Shown: piece by piece, positions 46,701 through 60,239 of the stretch
Layout: every line of letters begins with the position of its first letter
Numbering within the stretch: position 1 is the stretch's first letter
Origin: Nissolia schottii
Taxonomy: Eukaryota; Streptophyta; Magnoliopsida; Fabales; Fabaceae
Assembly (NCBI GenBank): GCA_003254905.1
Contig: QANU01095813.1
Span: 41,160-105,159, forward strand
Direction of reading: 5' to 3'
Length of the DNA: 64,000 nucleotides
The notes under the pieces: model-generated
Told to the model about the DNA's origin: nothing
The model's database searches: none
What the model saw: the letters and a program-made list of their open reading frames with translations, nothing else
Program-made: the position numbers and the translations under genes

Positions 46701-49700
46701 TGTTGATTTGCTGTGGCTGTCTTTCTCAAAAACTCTGCATATCATATTTGATAAAACCTTGTCAGAGAAATGATTCATCCTTCTAAACATCCTCCTAATT
46801 ACTCCCTCTGTCCACCTTTTGTTGTCGTTTTGCAAACAAAAATTTGTCCAAGATTAGTTGTCATTTGATTACATTAAGGAAACATTAAATGTATTTTTTA
46901 CATTTATACCCTTGTTATCTCTCATACTTCCTGTAACACTTAATCACTATAACACTTATTGCTCAAGGTTAATTTTGTCTATACGCTATATTTTCTCTAT
47001 CTTAGTGTCAATAAAATGATTTCTTAAGTGTGTTTTTGTCAAAAATGACAACAAAAAGTGAACAGAGGGAGTACTAAATGAAGTAAGAATTGGTTACTTT
47101 TTAAGATTTCATCTACTTTTTACTTAATTTCGTATTTAGGAGGATGTTTAGGAGGATATATCATTACCCTAACTTGTCATGCTCATTCTTGAAATGCCGA
47201 TCCCTTTTGTTGACTCTCTTCTAATATTTTTTTTATTGATTTTTTTTTTCCTCAAGCACGTATACATTCCGTTGCTGTTTTTCAGTGGAGTAGATTATAT
47301 TGATGCTCCTACACCATATATGATGGGCCTGCATTCCAGTGTTGATACCTCTGGTCTGACAATGGATGGTGTAAGTCATTACCTCTCTTGATCCTCACCA
47401 GCACTGCTTATGAAATTCTTGCATAACATTTGATTTCTGGCTACTAGTTTGACTGCAATTTTTTTGTTTTTAATTTTATCCAATTTATATTGTTATAGCT
47501 AATGGTTTACTATTTGGATTGTAAAATGATTATTTTTTATAGAATAAGAAATTTTATTAGAGGAGAAGAAAATTTGCTTAACTTCATAATTGCTGTAAAT
47601 AAATTAATAAAACTGAATGATTGACCATTACATCTGATAAGTAAATGGTCAATTTTTTGGGTCTCATTGACAAATGTAGAATCAAGGAGATAGGGGAATG
47701 TCATTACGTTACTGCATCTGCGTTAAAGTTCTCTGTACTTGATCTGGTGCTTAAGTCTTAAGAGTGCCTTTTCTCAGTCTCTTTAATCACCTATGAAAAT
47801 TGAAGCCTCCAAAAGCAAGTAAATAGTTCTAAAAGGAGAAAAATGGGGTGGTGCAGAATACGATTATGCGCATTGTAATTCCAGGATTGAGTCAGTCTAT
47901 GTATGCTCAGACTTATGTGGACATTTTCTCAGTTCAAGGTCATCTATCCTCAGCATGTGATTTGTTGGAGTCAATTTGAGAAGGTGGAAAAGGGAGGAGT
48001 GAAATGAGAGATGTATGTAAAACAACTTTTTTTCAATTATTTTTTTTAAAATTGTCACTCTTCGGTTTTCTATCTTTCCATTCTCTCCTACCTAGAACAC
48101 CGTAAAAGTATCATATATTTTGTCTTCTTGTTTCTTTACCAGTGGCAACTGGCATTTAGTTTTTAACTATCTCCATACAATTGGCACAACTGTGTTTTTT
48201 TTTGTTTTTTGGAGGGGTGTGGTGCAGCCGTGTTTTTTTTATTCATTTAAGATTTAAAACCATGTTTGGTTTTGTTGATTTAGAGGTTGCCATGCATGTG
48301 AGGAAATACTACATGTTTCAGATGATTTTTTTGCTTTGATAAAAAATGATGTCCTTTAACCTCATGTAGGTGGTTATTGTGGACCTTGAGTATAATCGTA
48401 TCACTACGTCAGAGGAAATCCCACCTATTCCTGAGCCTGAATTCAGCTTTTTGCGTGGTGAGATAATGAAGCTATTATATCCCAATGTAATTGGTATTGA
48501 TGATATGAAGGCTGGAATATGCAGTATATCTGAGCATTACCCTAAATCTGGGGCTAAGCAATGGGGAGAGGATCACGACCTTCAGTTAAGGTGATACTTC
48601 TATGGGTAGATTATTAACTGCTTTCCATGATTTGAAATTTGCTATCTCTTGAATAAATCATATGGAACTCAGCAAGTTACATGATTGACAAATTCTTCCT
48701 GAAGCTTCTTAATGTAGTTCCCAGAAAAAATGATATGCTTTATTCTTTTATTCTGGAAGATTCTTAGTAATTCTATTGCAGTGGAGAATTCTGATGCACG
48801 TCTGTTAGAATTTATGCTATTGTTTTTTCCCCCCTTAAAATTTAATGGAGTTGTAATGCTCTGCTCATATGGCAGCAGATGAAAAATAGTTGTCTTATTA
48901 TTCTATGGACGTATGTCAAGGACTGTTTGTCCTAAAATTTTGAGCCTAGGAGTGGTTTTATATCTGTAGCACTCCCTTTTGTACAATGGCCATTTGGGCT
49001 GGAAGCTTTGATAATGCAAAGGCCCACTTTACATTATGCTGCCTAATAATCTATTATGAGGAATGGGGGTGGCCAGGATTAAAGTCCTGGTTACTGTTAC
49101 ATAGGCTCTGATACACTGATACAATGTGAAGGACTAAATATCTTGTTGAAATCCCTCATTTTTGAGCTTTGACTCAATGGCTTCTTTAGAAGCCTGCCTG
49201 ACTATGTACCTTTATGAATACTCCTGGCCAAATCAAATTACTATAATTAAACCAGTTGCTTGAATGAAATACTAAATATTGCTCATTTTGTGATATATTA
49301 TTAATACAATATTGAAGTTTTCTAACACAGCTGAACTTGAAGCTCCATTATACCCATGGAATAATTAGAACTTTGTTCATCATAGATCCAAAATTTATGT
49401 TATTTCTTGGTTCCAGGTCGTCAGTCCAAATTTTTTGCATTATTTTCCTGGCATCTAAGAAAGTGGTAAAACTTTTATGATCACGAAGCCATGGATTGTT
49501 TATTTGATGATTGGCTTGTCCTTTCTATTCAACTCTGGTTAATCATCCTCTGATTGAATTCCTCCTCGAATAGCCTTCAACTTTATGAGTTGGATCAATA
49601 ATTTTTTCTTTTTACATGTGCATCAGTTTCAGATGTTACAAATAGGACATGTTGGTATTGCAACAAATAGTGTCCAGCTGACGTGTCTTATTGTCATCAT

Positions 49701-52700
49701 GTTTCTTGTGCAGGATGATATTCCTAAAGTTCTTTGCTACACTTCTAAGTGGCTATCGCAATTTCCTAGTATGAATTATCTATTTCTGGTTTCAAGGATT
49801 TAATTTTCAATATTCGGTAACAGAACTTTGGTATGACCTCTAATTTTGTTATTCTATTATTTTCTTGGCATCAGGAAAATAGTTCTACTCATGTTTTCAA
49901 CACTCAAGCTTTTTTGAAGAAGCGGTCTCGATCTACTAACCAACCACAAGAGCCCATGGTAAGTTTAGGTCATGACATGGTTTTGTTCTCCAATTTAGCA
50001 GTGATGGCAAATACCAATGCCTAGATTGATCTCACTAATGATTAGATTTTCATCGGTGATTATAATGGTTAGATTCAAAGTCTAATAGGCGTAGTAATGA
50101 ATAAACCATGTAATGGTCAGATTCCCTTTTCTTGATTTATGAGTGAACAGTGAAATGCTAATTTCATTTGTCATATCAGTGTAGAATTTTTCTGTCCTAC
50201 TGATGTCAAATTTGATTTTCACAGATAGCTCAGTTCCTTGATTCTCAAGGTTTCTTAGATTATTTGGAGAGAGGGTTAGGTTCTGATGAAAACAACAATA
50301 ACCTGCTTGATAAGCTACAAGATGCAATTGGAAGGGGTCAAAACCCTATGTCAATTCTTCCCTCTCCTTTGATAGAGCCTGAGATTTTAACAGTATCAGA
50401 TTCTGATGATAGAAGATCAGGTGAAATGAATGATTTCTGGACAAGATATGTAGCTAAATCAATTTGTTGCGAATAAACTAAATTGGATGTAGTTATTAAT
50501 TTTCATTTCTTCAGAATCTGGTGCCAAATTCACCTATGATAGATTTCCGTCAAACAACAGAACTGAAGAGCAAGAAGAAAAGAGGAAGCAGATTCTTGCA
50601 GCAGTTAGTAATGCCTTTGAGTACTCCGGAAGACATAATCCAAGGTAATGCAAGCAATGCCTGAAAGGGCTTAGGACACTCTTCTTTTGTCATATTGATG
50701 CCTAGAAAAACGGTCCTGCATGTCTTTTTCAGTTTTTTCGAAACAGTTCTTAATTTAAGGGAATCTCTCCAATGTTCCAAATGTTTTTTTTTAGGTGGGT
50801 ACATTGATATATGATTGATATATGCTTGATCAATTTCTGTTAATAAGAGAAGATAACTTTAAAGTTCATACTATTGAACCTTGGTATCTATAGACTAGTG
50901 TTCCATGAGGGTAAGGATGGCTTGGAATTTTTTTGTATGGCTTGCATAGATTTTTGAGGGTGTCAGCCAGACTACGAAGCAATTAAATGGTCAGAAGATG
51001 TTTGTTGTGCCAAACTTTCTTCTTTTTTATTTCTAATGTTGGATGAAAATTAGAAAATATTATAAGAGAAGTAAAAGAACGAAGTACAAGAGAGGTGGAT
51101 GGGTTTATCCTCCTTGAAGAAACTCAATAGACTAAGCAAAACTCGCCTGTCCCTTTGCTTGTCCAACAGTGAAACCTCTACATAATAGTTTTTGCTATCA
51201 GCACAGTTGTGCACCATGAGCAGCTAAGAAGACCACTTAATCCCACTAAAGGGGTGACAGGAAAAGTAATCCTTGAGCAATATATCATCCCTCTTCAACA
51301 TTTGTACTAAGTGATGGTGTATATTCCACTTCTTGCCCTACTTTTCAAAAATTCAAAAGGTTTAAAATCAATGAAGATTCAAAGCTCATTGGAAATTTTA
51401 TGGCACCATTGGATTCTGGAAAGTTGTAAGATTTTTAATTTTTATTTCTTTTAGTGGCTAAGATGGAACTTTGAGAGGACTTGTAGAAGCTCTAGTAACA
51501 AGAGGTAGATCGTATGGAGAATTGTAGAGGAGACCAAGGAAAACTATAGAAGAAACCATTAAATGATAACTTTTAATGACTCGTCTATGGACATGGTTTA
51601 TGATAGTATGCAATAACTTATCCGTCATCCACGTAACCGACACTACCTAGTGGAAAAAAAATACTTAATTGTTGTTGTTGTGGATTAAGATGGAACTTTG
51701 TTTCTGGCATTAACTGTTGGTATTGGGAGTCTTGGACAGAATTTGTTTTCTGTCGCAAGCAATACATTATGCTTTATTCTATATATTGAATAAACTGGTT
51801 ATCATGCTTGCTTTTACAGTATGACTTTAGTTTTCTTCTCCCTTTTCTTGTTTTTCTATCTTACAGTTCATTTTCTGTTTTCAGCAGTACGGATCCTTTA
51901 GCAGATACTCTTAGTCCACTTGAGAGAAGGGTAAGTTAACATTGCCAGGACTATTTTATTAATGCTGCTTGTGTGTCAATATAGTATAGATGCAAATGCT
52001 CCCTTACATTAATAATTGTGGTTTCAGGCTGAAAGGGAGCGGATGGTGCTGGATATTCAGGTTAAGTTGCAGGTATGCTCATTGGTCTTTTATATACATT
52101 CCTTTGTGTGCTGGTAACTTATTTCCCCCCCTCGTTTTCATATAAGTATCATTTCAATATAAATCTGGAAATTTATAATGCTTTTTTGTTGACTGGTAGG
52201 CATGTAGAAGTTAACCTTTTTTTTTTTTTTTTTGAATAATAGAATTTTATTGAAAAGAAGAGAAGAAAATTACAAAGATAGGAGGGCAAGAGATTCTCTT
52301 TACAAAAACAAGAACAAACATGAAAAAACTGTCAATGATGTAGAGCTCTCCTATCTTCGAATGTATATGATCGAAATTCTTCTAAAAAGATTATGTTCTT
52401 TACACCAAATAGAGGTCAAATGCACAATCCAATCCCACGAAACTTTCTTGTTTGAAAATCTGTTGTTGAAGGTGTGAGGATATCCTCCAACCAAATACAC
52501 CCCAAATACATCAAAATAGCAGCATATATAGCACACTACCAGTCTACCACAAATATTTGGCTTCTTTCTTTTTCCCAAATTCAACATAACTTGTCAACAA
52601 TGAACTGATTTAAGGTTGCTGGGCACGCCCATCACTCACCAAAGATAAACTAATTATTCCATAAGAAGTCAGACTCAGAACAATGCAAATTATTCCATGC

Positions 52701-55700
52701 AGAAGTTAACTTATTGCTGCTGTGAGTTTATGTTCCTCTGTTTTGTTGGAGATCGATAGAGATTTTGGTTGTCTAAACTATGTTAGTCCATTCTTCTTCA
52801 TAAATGGCCCCCCTCTGTTATTTTGTTCACATACATTGCCAGTTCCCCAGGCCCATTTTCTTTCCTACAAACCAGATCATGAACTATCACTCTTTTTAGT
52901 TACTCCTACTAATACAAAGGCACCAGATCTTAGAGCTCCTTGTACAACATCCAGTCTACACACACACACACACACACGAGTTTTAGATCCTTAACTCTGA
53001 TGTTTACATGGTTGATGTATTATGATTCATTTAGCCACTTAAGTTGATATTCTTTTCATTTCATCTATTTTTTCTTTGTTCTTTTCTCATCACACAGGGT
53101 CTGTGGCTGCGGCTTCTTAGACTGGGAGCAACAGATGATCCTCTCTCATCCTTCGAATATGGAACAATACTTGGTATCATGGATCTCAACTTTCTTTTTG
53201 ATACTTGTGGAGCATAAATTTCTAGTTTGTTGCCAACAAGGTTGTCAAACTTGAGAGTTAACTCGAGATTTTAACAACCTTGGTTGCTAGAAAATATTCT
53301 ATGTTAGGAGTAAGAGCTTGTCAATAAGTTATTGTGTGATTGGTTTTGCAGCTTTGATTGAATCCGATGCGGAGGGGATTGGCGGTAGTGGATTTGTTGA
53401 ATGTATAAGCGAGCATATACATTCTGTTAGTAGTTTTATTATGCTAACACTTATAATTGTTTGTTTCTTTGTTACAATTTTTTTATGGGACAATGGAGCT
53501 TATGCTAGATCTTTTTACCAGGGTTGGCACTGTCAGCTCACTGAAGAACAGTTTATTGCAGTGAAAGAATTGGTAAGCAAATGCTTCACCTTTTTTATTT
53601 AACTTTTGTGAGATATTAAATCATTCATGTGCCTCTACCTAACAACTTAAGCTTTTAGGAGAGATAGTTCATGAGATTATACTAAATTGGAATCAAGGGA
53701 ACCAAATTGAAATTTTTATAAAACTAGAGGGACTGAAAGTATATTTCAGCCTAAATTACTTGTTTCAAAATGGAAATAAGTATAATAAAAAATGAATATA
53801 TAATATGAGAACTTTAGCCCTTAACTTCTAATTGAGTTAATATATTAATTCTCTTGTTTATTTTAAAATGTGTTTATTTCCAGCTTAAAACAGCTATCAA
53901 TCGTGCAACTGCACGGAATGACTTGTTGACCATTAGAGATGCTCTTGAAGTTTCTTCTGATATGTATAAGAAAGACAATAATAATGTGCCGGACTACGTC
54001 CAACGCCATCTTATTTCTCTTTCTATTTGGGAGGAATTGCGGTATGTATTTAATGTAATTATTGCTGCATGATTTCATCATCCATCAGGAATTTGTAGCA
54101 TTCTGGTCATGAACCTAGCACTTAACATTTTTCATGCACTTTCCTTTCAGGTTTTGGGAAGGATATTTTGACTATTTAATGGAGCAATCTTCAAACAAGT
54201 AAGGAGTTACAACCTCTCTTTGATTGTCTTCTGTCTCTCTTTATATTAGGATTCCTTATTCTCTACCTTATTGTACGTTCTATATTGTCATATATTATCT
54301 TCCTTTTGAGTTGCATTCATATATATAATGTTACAAAAACAAAATTAAAAAGTCACGCAACATATGTTGGTTGATGAGCAGCTGCATTTAGATGCTAATT
54401 GGATAAAGAAAATGTCTGCTGACTGTATATCCTAGATTCCTGCTACTTTTTTCACCCTGCTATCCCCATCCCTGTCCTGCCTACCCCATAAAGGGTTTTC
54501 AATCCTCATAACTGTACTGTGAGTCTATCAATAATATCAACACAATAATATCAAGCATCCGAGTTTTGTAAATTAAATGGAATTAGATGCCTCTGTACTT
54601 TCTATATTGTTCCGTAGACATTTATGAAGTTTCACTTTTTTGCCAGGTCAGCGAACTATGCATCTCTGGTGACAGCACAGCTTGTTGTGTTGGCATCACA
54701 CATGGTATTGTTTTGGCTATTCATGTGCTAGAATTTCCCTGTAAACTTTTGTAATTCTATATTTCTATTGAAATCAAACTGTATCATTTTGTGCTTTTGA
54801 ATACTGAGCCTCTTTTGCCTTTATGAAGGCTGGGCTGGGACTTCCTGATAATGATGCTTGGTACATGATCGAAACAATTGCAGAGAGGAACAGCATTGGA
54901 TCCAAGCAGTTTGTAAGTTAATTTCATTTTAGGAATGCATATATTTTTTTTGATGTTTGGAATCAATGGTAAATGAAAGCATTTGGTCCTTTTTCTTCCC
55001 TGATGTAGAAATCGGGACTTTGACTCCTGGAACAACCCACGTCATGAAAATTATGAGACACTAAAATGTTGGATCTGCTGAAGAGCTTAGTATAGAGACA
55101 GACAATAGGCTTCTAAAAATGAGACTTTCATTTCTCAGGCTACATGGTATTGTGGACAAAGAACAATTTTATGGATTAATATTTATAGTGAATAATGTTG
55201 ACCTATCTTGTGGTGTACAAAATAGATGGGAGCATCCCTTATACTTTCATATCCGATGAAGCATAGATAGTGACATGGACACTTAACACAACATGGCTGC
55301 AGACACAGAGATATACCAAATACCAAATTCTTTAAAATTGTAGGACATAGACGCGGCATGTATATAGTGAATAACATTGACCTATCTTGAGGTGTACGGA
55401 ATATATGGGAGCGCTCCTTATGCTTTCATATCCTATGAAGCATCGATATTGACACAGAAACTCAACACGACATGAATGTGGAGACAAAGACACTTCTTAA
55501 AATTTTAGAACACAACACAAACACCTCACACACACAGTGGTCACCTAGAGTGCTACTTTTCATTGTATCATCAGTGTTAATGGTCACCAATACAATTTGA
55601 TGATTTCTCTTTCTTTTGAATGTTAACTTCATTTACGTATTATTTTATCCATTTGTCTTGATAATAATTATGCTACTGAAAATTTGGGCTCTCATCATGA

Positions 55701-58700
55701 ATTATTGATGAATTGTTTTCTCATGATATTTATTCAGATAAAAATCAGAGGGTTCTTGTCTCATATTCAGCAACTACGCAATGGATATTGGGGACTCACC
55801 TCTATGAAGGCACAGTCTATTTTATCACTTGCATTGCCATCCCCACATTCAAAAGATGCCAAAGATGAGGGCCAGCAACCTGCTGAGGCAACTGGTGTTG
55901 GTAGAAGCTGGGTGCAAAGTATGTTCAGCCGAAATACTTCATCTAGGTCCAGCTTTAGTCGCGTTCGTAAATGGACATCTGAAGGAGGCAATTCAGGTAC
56001 TTGTTATTACATTATCTACTAGTGCAATTATGTATTTTTGATTCTAGAGAAGAAAATAACGTATTACTTTGTTCTATTACCATAAATTTTAGCTGCAAAT
56101 GAGAGTGGGACTCCTCGCAAACACGATCTATCATCTGGTGGGCAGAAGAAACTTCAAACCAATGTACGCATCCTTAGGGGTCATAATGGTGCCATTACTG
56201 CTCTCCATTGTGTCACAAAGAGAGAGGTGTGGGATTTGGTGGGTGACCGTGAAGATGCTGGTTTCTTTATTAGTGGAAGCACAGACTGCTCAGTAAGTTT
56301 TGATGTCTATGATATGTTATGCAGTATAAGATTGTTTCATTGCCTTTCGTTACCCTTGGAATGAATTGTTATATATATATATATATAACTTGCCCAAATA
56401 TGCAGGTTAAGATCTGGGATCCTAGTCTTCGTGGTTCTGAACTTAGGGCAACTTTAAAAGGGCATACGAGGTTCTCTCTCTCCCAACAATTTTTTATGGC
56501 TGTCAACATCTTTGTATAAGTAATTATGTTCATCCTTCCTTCTGATTTTAAATGTAGAACTGTGCGTTCCATAAGTTCAGACAGGGGAAAGGTGGTTTCA
56601 GGATCTGATGATCAGTCTGTTTTGGTGTGGGATAAGCAAACAACTCAACTTCTAGAAGAGCTTAAAGGCCATGATGGACCGGTATCATTTACTTTAAAAT
56701 ATTTCTGGTTGTTCAACAGTAAACAGTGTTGACAAATCAGTGAAAAATATACCGACTGCATAGTTGAAACTTAATTCAGACAGCAAACCTTGTAGGTCAG
56801 CTGTGTGCGCACGCTCTCAGGTGAACGTGTCCTAACTTCATCTCATGATGGCACTGTGAAGATGTGGGATGTTAGAACTGATAGATGTGTTGCAACTGTT
56901 GGTCGTTGCTCTAGTGCTGTTTTATGCTTGGAATATGATGACAATGTGGGACTATTGGCTGCTGCTGGAAGAGATGTGTATGTTACAAATCTACATATGC
57001 AATTTTTTATGCTGTAACCCCACCTTTTTTTTCCATGTGTAATTTAGATACTTGTCACTCATTCATTAAGTTTGACCTGTTGCTTGCATCACAGGGTTGC
57101 TAACATATGGGATATTCGTGCTAGTAGACAGATGCACAAACTTTCAGGACATACACAGTGGATAAGGTTAAGAAGAAAAACATGTGTCCACTCGTCTACT
57201 ACTGTATATGTATTTAGTATTTGCAAATGTAACCAAATATACGATCTGTTATATAAAATGCAGGTCCATAAGAATGGTTGGCGACACTGTAATTACTGGT
57301 AGTGATGATTGGACAGCCAGAATATGGTCTGTTTCCCGAGGAACATGTGATGCTGTCCTAGCATGCCATGCAGGGCCAATATTATGTGTTGAATATTCTT
57401 CTTTAGACAGAGGAATAATAACAGGTGCTTCATCTCCAAATTTTGGCTATGCTAATAGTTTGCTCTCTCTCTCTCCCCCCCCTTTTTCTTCCCTGTCAGT
57501 TCTTTAAGAGAGTTGCTCTAAAAGAAGTTTTTTTTCTGCGCTTTTATCTCCATTGCTTGCTAAAATGTTAAATTTCCACTCCAGGGTCAACTGATGGCCT
57601 GCTACGGTTTTGGGAAAATGATGAGGGTATGGAAGTCTCTTTACAATTTCAACTTATTTTCCTTCTTGATGCTTAGCTTCTGTATGTATGATTTGGGTAA
57701 ATATGCTGACGAGAACCATCTCTCCCATATGTTTTAAGCTGTTTGGTAGAGACAATTGAATGATTTTAATATTTAACACATCCCTCACGCAAGAGCATAT
57801 TGAGCTTGAATGTAAACATTGGCACTGGCTGACTACCGTGTGCTCATATTTGACTTATTTATTTTAGAAGAGTGGGGGCAGCAAAAATCGAACTTCAAAC
57901 CACTTGGTTGTAGAGGCTCTATACTGTGTCAAGAACTATCTTTTCCAAAAGTTTTTCAATAGAGGCAATTTAATGGTTTTAATATTTAACATATGCATAT
58001 CGTTTAAAGTTGCAATTACCCAAGAAACATCGTGTTAAAAGTATTCCCTGTTGTAGCTTACTAGCTTACCTAGCAGTTATTCATTAAACTAAATGCCTCA
58101 TTATAAAATATTTTCATGGTATTTTTACTCCGCCGACGTGATGTCTTAATCTTACAAAAATGCAAACGAAACAATTTTATAAGGAAAATTTTGCAAGTGT
58201 ATATGTCATATGCAAGAATGAGTTGTCAATGTGTCTGTGTAGTTCTTTGCAAAATTAGATGTTATTTCCTGGTAACACTACTCATTAGCTGCGCAGGAGG
58301 TATAAGGTGTGCAAAAAATGTGACAATTCACAATGCTGCCATATTATCTATCAATGCTGGGGAGCACTGGTTAGGTATTGGAGCAGCTGATAATTCGTTG
58401 TCTCTCTTTCATCGGCCCCAAGAGAGACTTGGTGGTTTTTCTGGCCCTGGGTCCAAGATGGCTGGTTGGCAGCTTTACAGAACACCACAAAAATCAGTTG
58501 CTATGGTATGTGATTTTTTTGGCGTTTCTGTTCATATGATTCCACAAACATATAATTATAATATTTCTGCTTCCGGTATAGTTCAGTCGTGATATTCTTT
58601 GCTGCTTTGAAATTTATTGCCTGGCTCATGCACACATTTTCCTACATGTAACTGTAACTACTATCACGATAAAAAAGTAGTAGTTCTTTTCTTCATGAAA

Positions 58701-58983
58701 TTATGCCTTGTGCTTTTCACTTTAGAATTATGGATTATTTTAAATGGCATCAGTTTCTTTAGCGTACACATATTTTGCCATATAGCAAGGCACTACGTGG
58801 CTGGGGTGTATTATTGTATGCCTCCTTACCTCCATTTATTATTGGTTGTTAACCTGGGTTGATTTTGGCCCGTATTGTGACATCCAGGTAAGATGTATTG
58901 CTTCAGACCTGGAGAGGAAAAGGATATGTAGTGGTGGTCGTAATGGGCTTCTAAGGCTGTGGGATGCAACCGTCAATATTTGA
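43796..58983 (+). CDS. SCD1: SCD1: DENN domain and WD repeat protein, 1208 aa, 31 exons
   Basis: Exons: 43796-43969, 44096-44189, 44825-45026, 45224-45365, 45459-45559, 46537-46600, 47257-47370, 48370-48590, 49714-49768, 49875-49958, 50225-50420, 50515-50644, 51885-51930, 52028-52072, 53098-53173, 53352-53425, 53522-53572, 53884-54041, 54151-54198, 54647-54704, 54829-54912, 55738-55996, 56093-56292, 56406-56470, 56558-56681, 56796-56977, 57095-57166, 57264-57424, 57585-57626, 58297-58505, 58888-58983. All have GT-AG borders and consistent phases; total 3627 nt. SCD1 (STOMATAL CYTOKINESIS DEFECTIVE 1) acts with SCD2 and Rab GTPases in exocytosis, endocytosis and cell-plate formation. The N-terminal third is the tripartite DENN module (FEYFVVCGIGPEI; LLERRILLRANK; DYIDAPTPYMMGLH). 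A central helical region follows, and about eight WD40 repeats run from residue ~850 to the end (SGSTDCSVKIWD, SGSDDQSVLVWD, SSHDGTVKMWD, GSDDWTARIW, GGRNGLLRLWD). It appears intact. Confidence 0.95.
45673..45753 (+). repeat. dispersed ~80-bp repeat, copy B, in SCD1 intron 5
   Basis: Closely similar to 29197-29277, with the identical block GAAGCAAATAGTAAATTTTA followed by ACTTACA. Non-coding. Confidence 0.65.
46802..47071. mobile_element. Stowaway-type MITE in SCD1 intron 6
   Basis: The terminal inverted repeats of about 30 bp begin CTCCCTCTGTCCACCTTTTG on the left and, in reverse complement, CTCCCTCTGTTCACTTTTTG on the right, with TA duplicated at 46800-46801 and 47072-47073. CTCCCTC termini and TA duplication define Stowaway (Tc1/mariner-type) MITEs. 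It is 270 bp and has no coding. Confidence 0.93.
51474..51685 (+). mobile_element. 5'-truncated RTE-type LINE in SCD1 intron 12
   Basis: The segment reads as the degraded C-terminal tail of a LINE ORF2 (RPRKTIEETIK; IHVTDTT then W) and ends in TTGTTGTTGTTG, the TTG-repeat tail typical of plant RTE elements. TAAGATGGAACTTTG stands on both sides (51459-51473 and 51686-51700), a perfect 15-base target duplication. Only about 210 bp were inserted. Confidence 0.85.
52216..52695 (-). mobile_element. 5'-truncated L1-type LINE in SCD1 intron 14
   Basis: On the minus strand the piece encodes the end of an L1-type ORF2 (WDWIVHLTSIWCKEHNLF, then SIIYIRR), then a 3' UTR with AATAAAATTCTATTATTC and a poly(A) tail (T run at about 52217-52234). 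CATGTAGAAGTTAAC (52201-52215) and CATGCAGAAGTTAAC (52696-52710) flank it, a 15-base duplication with one mismatch. It is inserted antisense to SCD1. Confidence 0.88.
52957..52977. repeat. (CA)n microsatellite in SCD1 intron 14
   Basis: About ten CA units, 120 bp before exon 15. Confidence 0.95.
55187..55545. repeat. two-copy tandem repeat, unit 179 bp, SCD1 intron 21
   Basis: AGTGAATAATGTTGACCTAT at 55187 recurs as AGTGAATAACATTGACCTAT at 55366. The similarity runs through the whole unit (GGGAGC, CTTTCATATCC, ATGAAGCAT, GACACAGA). The copies are diverged, so the duplication is old. Non-coding. Confidence 0.8.
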
Positions 58984-60154
58984 GCTTGCTTGATATACGC
59001 ATTTTCACGTTTGTGATAGTTTTATAGGTGAGAAACAAGGTACTTCTTAATGAGAATTGGGGGGGGGGGGGTCTCCCCAATATTACATAAGTATATAATG
59101 TACAAGATGTCCGATGAGTCCAAGTTAGGAACCCAGGTTTGGTTGTATAATCTCTTCTGCAAACGGTTCTATTATGTGTTGTTGTTAGGCGTTGCTTTAT
59201 GTCTGTAGCATGAATGTACATACTGCACCATAGAATAAATTTTATTAGTGTGGATAAATTTAGTTAAGCTGTATATAGTCTCAACGAATTTTTCAAGGAA
59301 CATTATGTTTACGTCCACATAGCAAGATCCATAAATTGGAAGATTTTAAACAATCACTGATTAAACACATCAAAGCTGTGACAATTGTCAGGTGCCCGGG
59401 TTTCCGTTAGATTGATTGGCATGTTTGCTAGTGTCTGACTTTTTTTTTTCCCCACTCGGTGTTAAAGTTCAGTTTGCATAGAAGCAAGAAGCAAACAGAA
59501 CAGATAGGAAACAGAGAGAAAGATGAGGAAAATGAGTATTATGCTTTCTGCGCGACCATGATCACGGTGGGTAGGCGACGAAAGTTTAAAAGAAAAATAT
59601 TTAATGGAGTTATCACCAATTTTATTTAAATTAGAAAAAATTGGAAAAATATTTATTGAGAGAAACAAGTTTGATTTGAGTTTGAATTCGGGAGCTGATT
59701 ATGCATAGGGAAGGGTAAAAAACTTAATTTTGAAGCATTCTTAATATATTAGTATTAAAACGGTTATCTTAGTTAATCGTGCAAATTATTTATAACCTCT
59801 AAAAAATGAGAAGATTTAGAAAGTTTAGAGTATCAAGTTGTCATAACTCAGATGTTCTAAAATGAGTTAACAGGTCATCGTAACTTAGTGATTTTCGTTT
59901 CTATTGATTTTTGGATGATTTTTTTTTTATGTTGGTGATTTGTGAGTGAAATTTTTTTTTCAGGAAAAAGTCCCCCTTTACTGTGTGAATTAGACTACAT
60001 TTATAGTGTCAAATTTCGAACAACTGATGCTCACTTTGCTTCGTGTTGTTTGTCTTATTCTATACCTGTACATTGCTTGCATGAACTCTTGCAAGAAAAC
60101 CCATTTTTGGATGTTGCTTGCAGGAACAATTCTGAAAAAGAGAACGCAAGTTTC
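58984..60154 (+). other. SCD1 3' UTR and intergenic DNA
   Basis: The 3' UTR probably ends near 59250: AATAAA at about 59234 after a T-rich region. A run of 13 G at 59059-59071 lies in the UTR. The rest is AT-rich with no gene. Confidence 0.6.
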
Positions 60155-60193
60155 TGTTAGAAAAATGGGGGGTTTTGGGGGAAAAGGCTGAGG

Positions 60194-60239
<46 letters not shown>

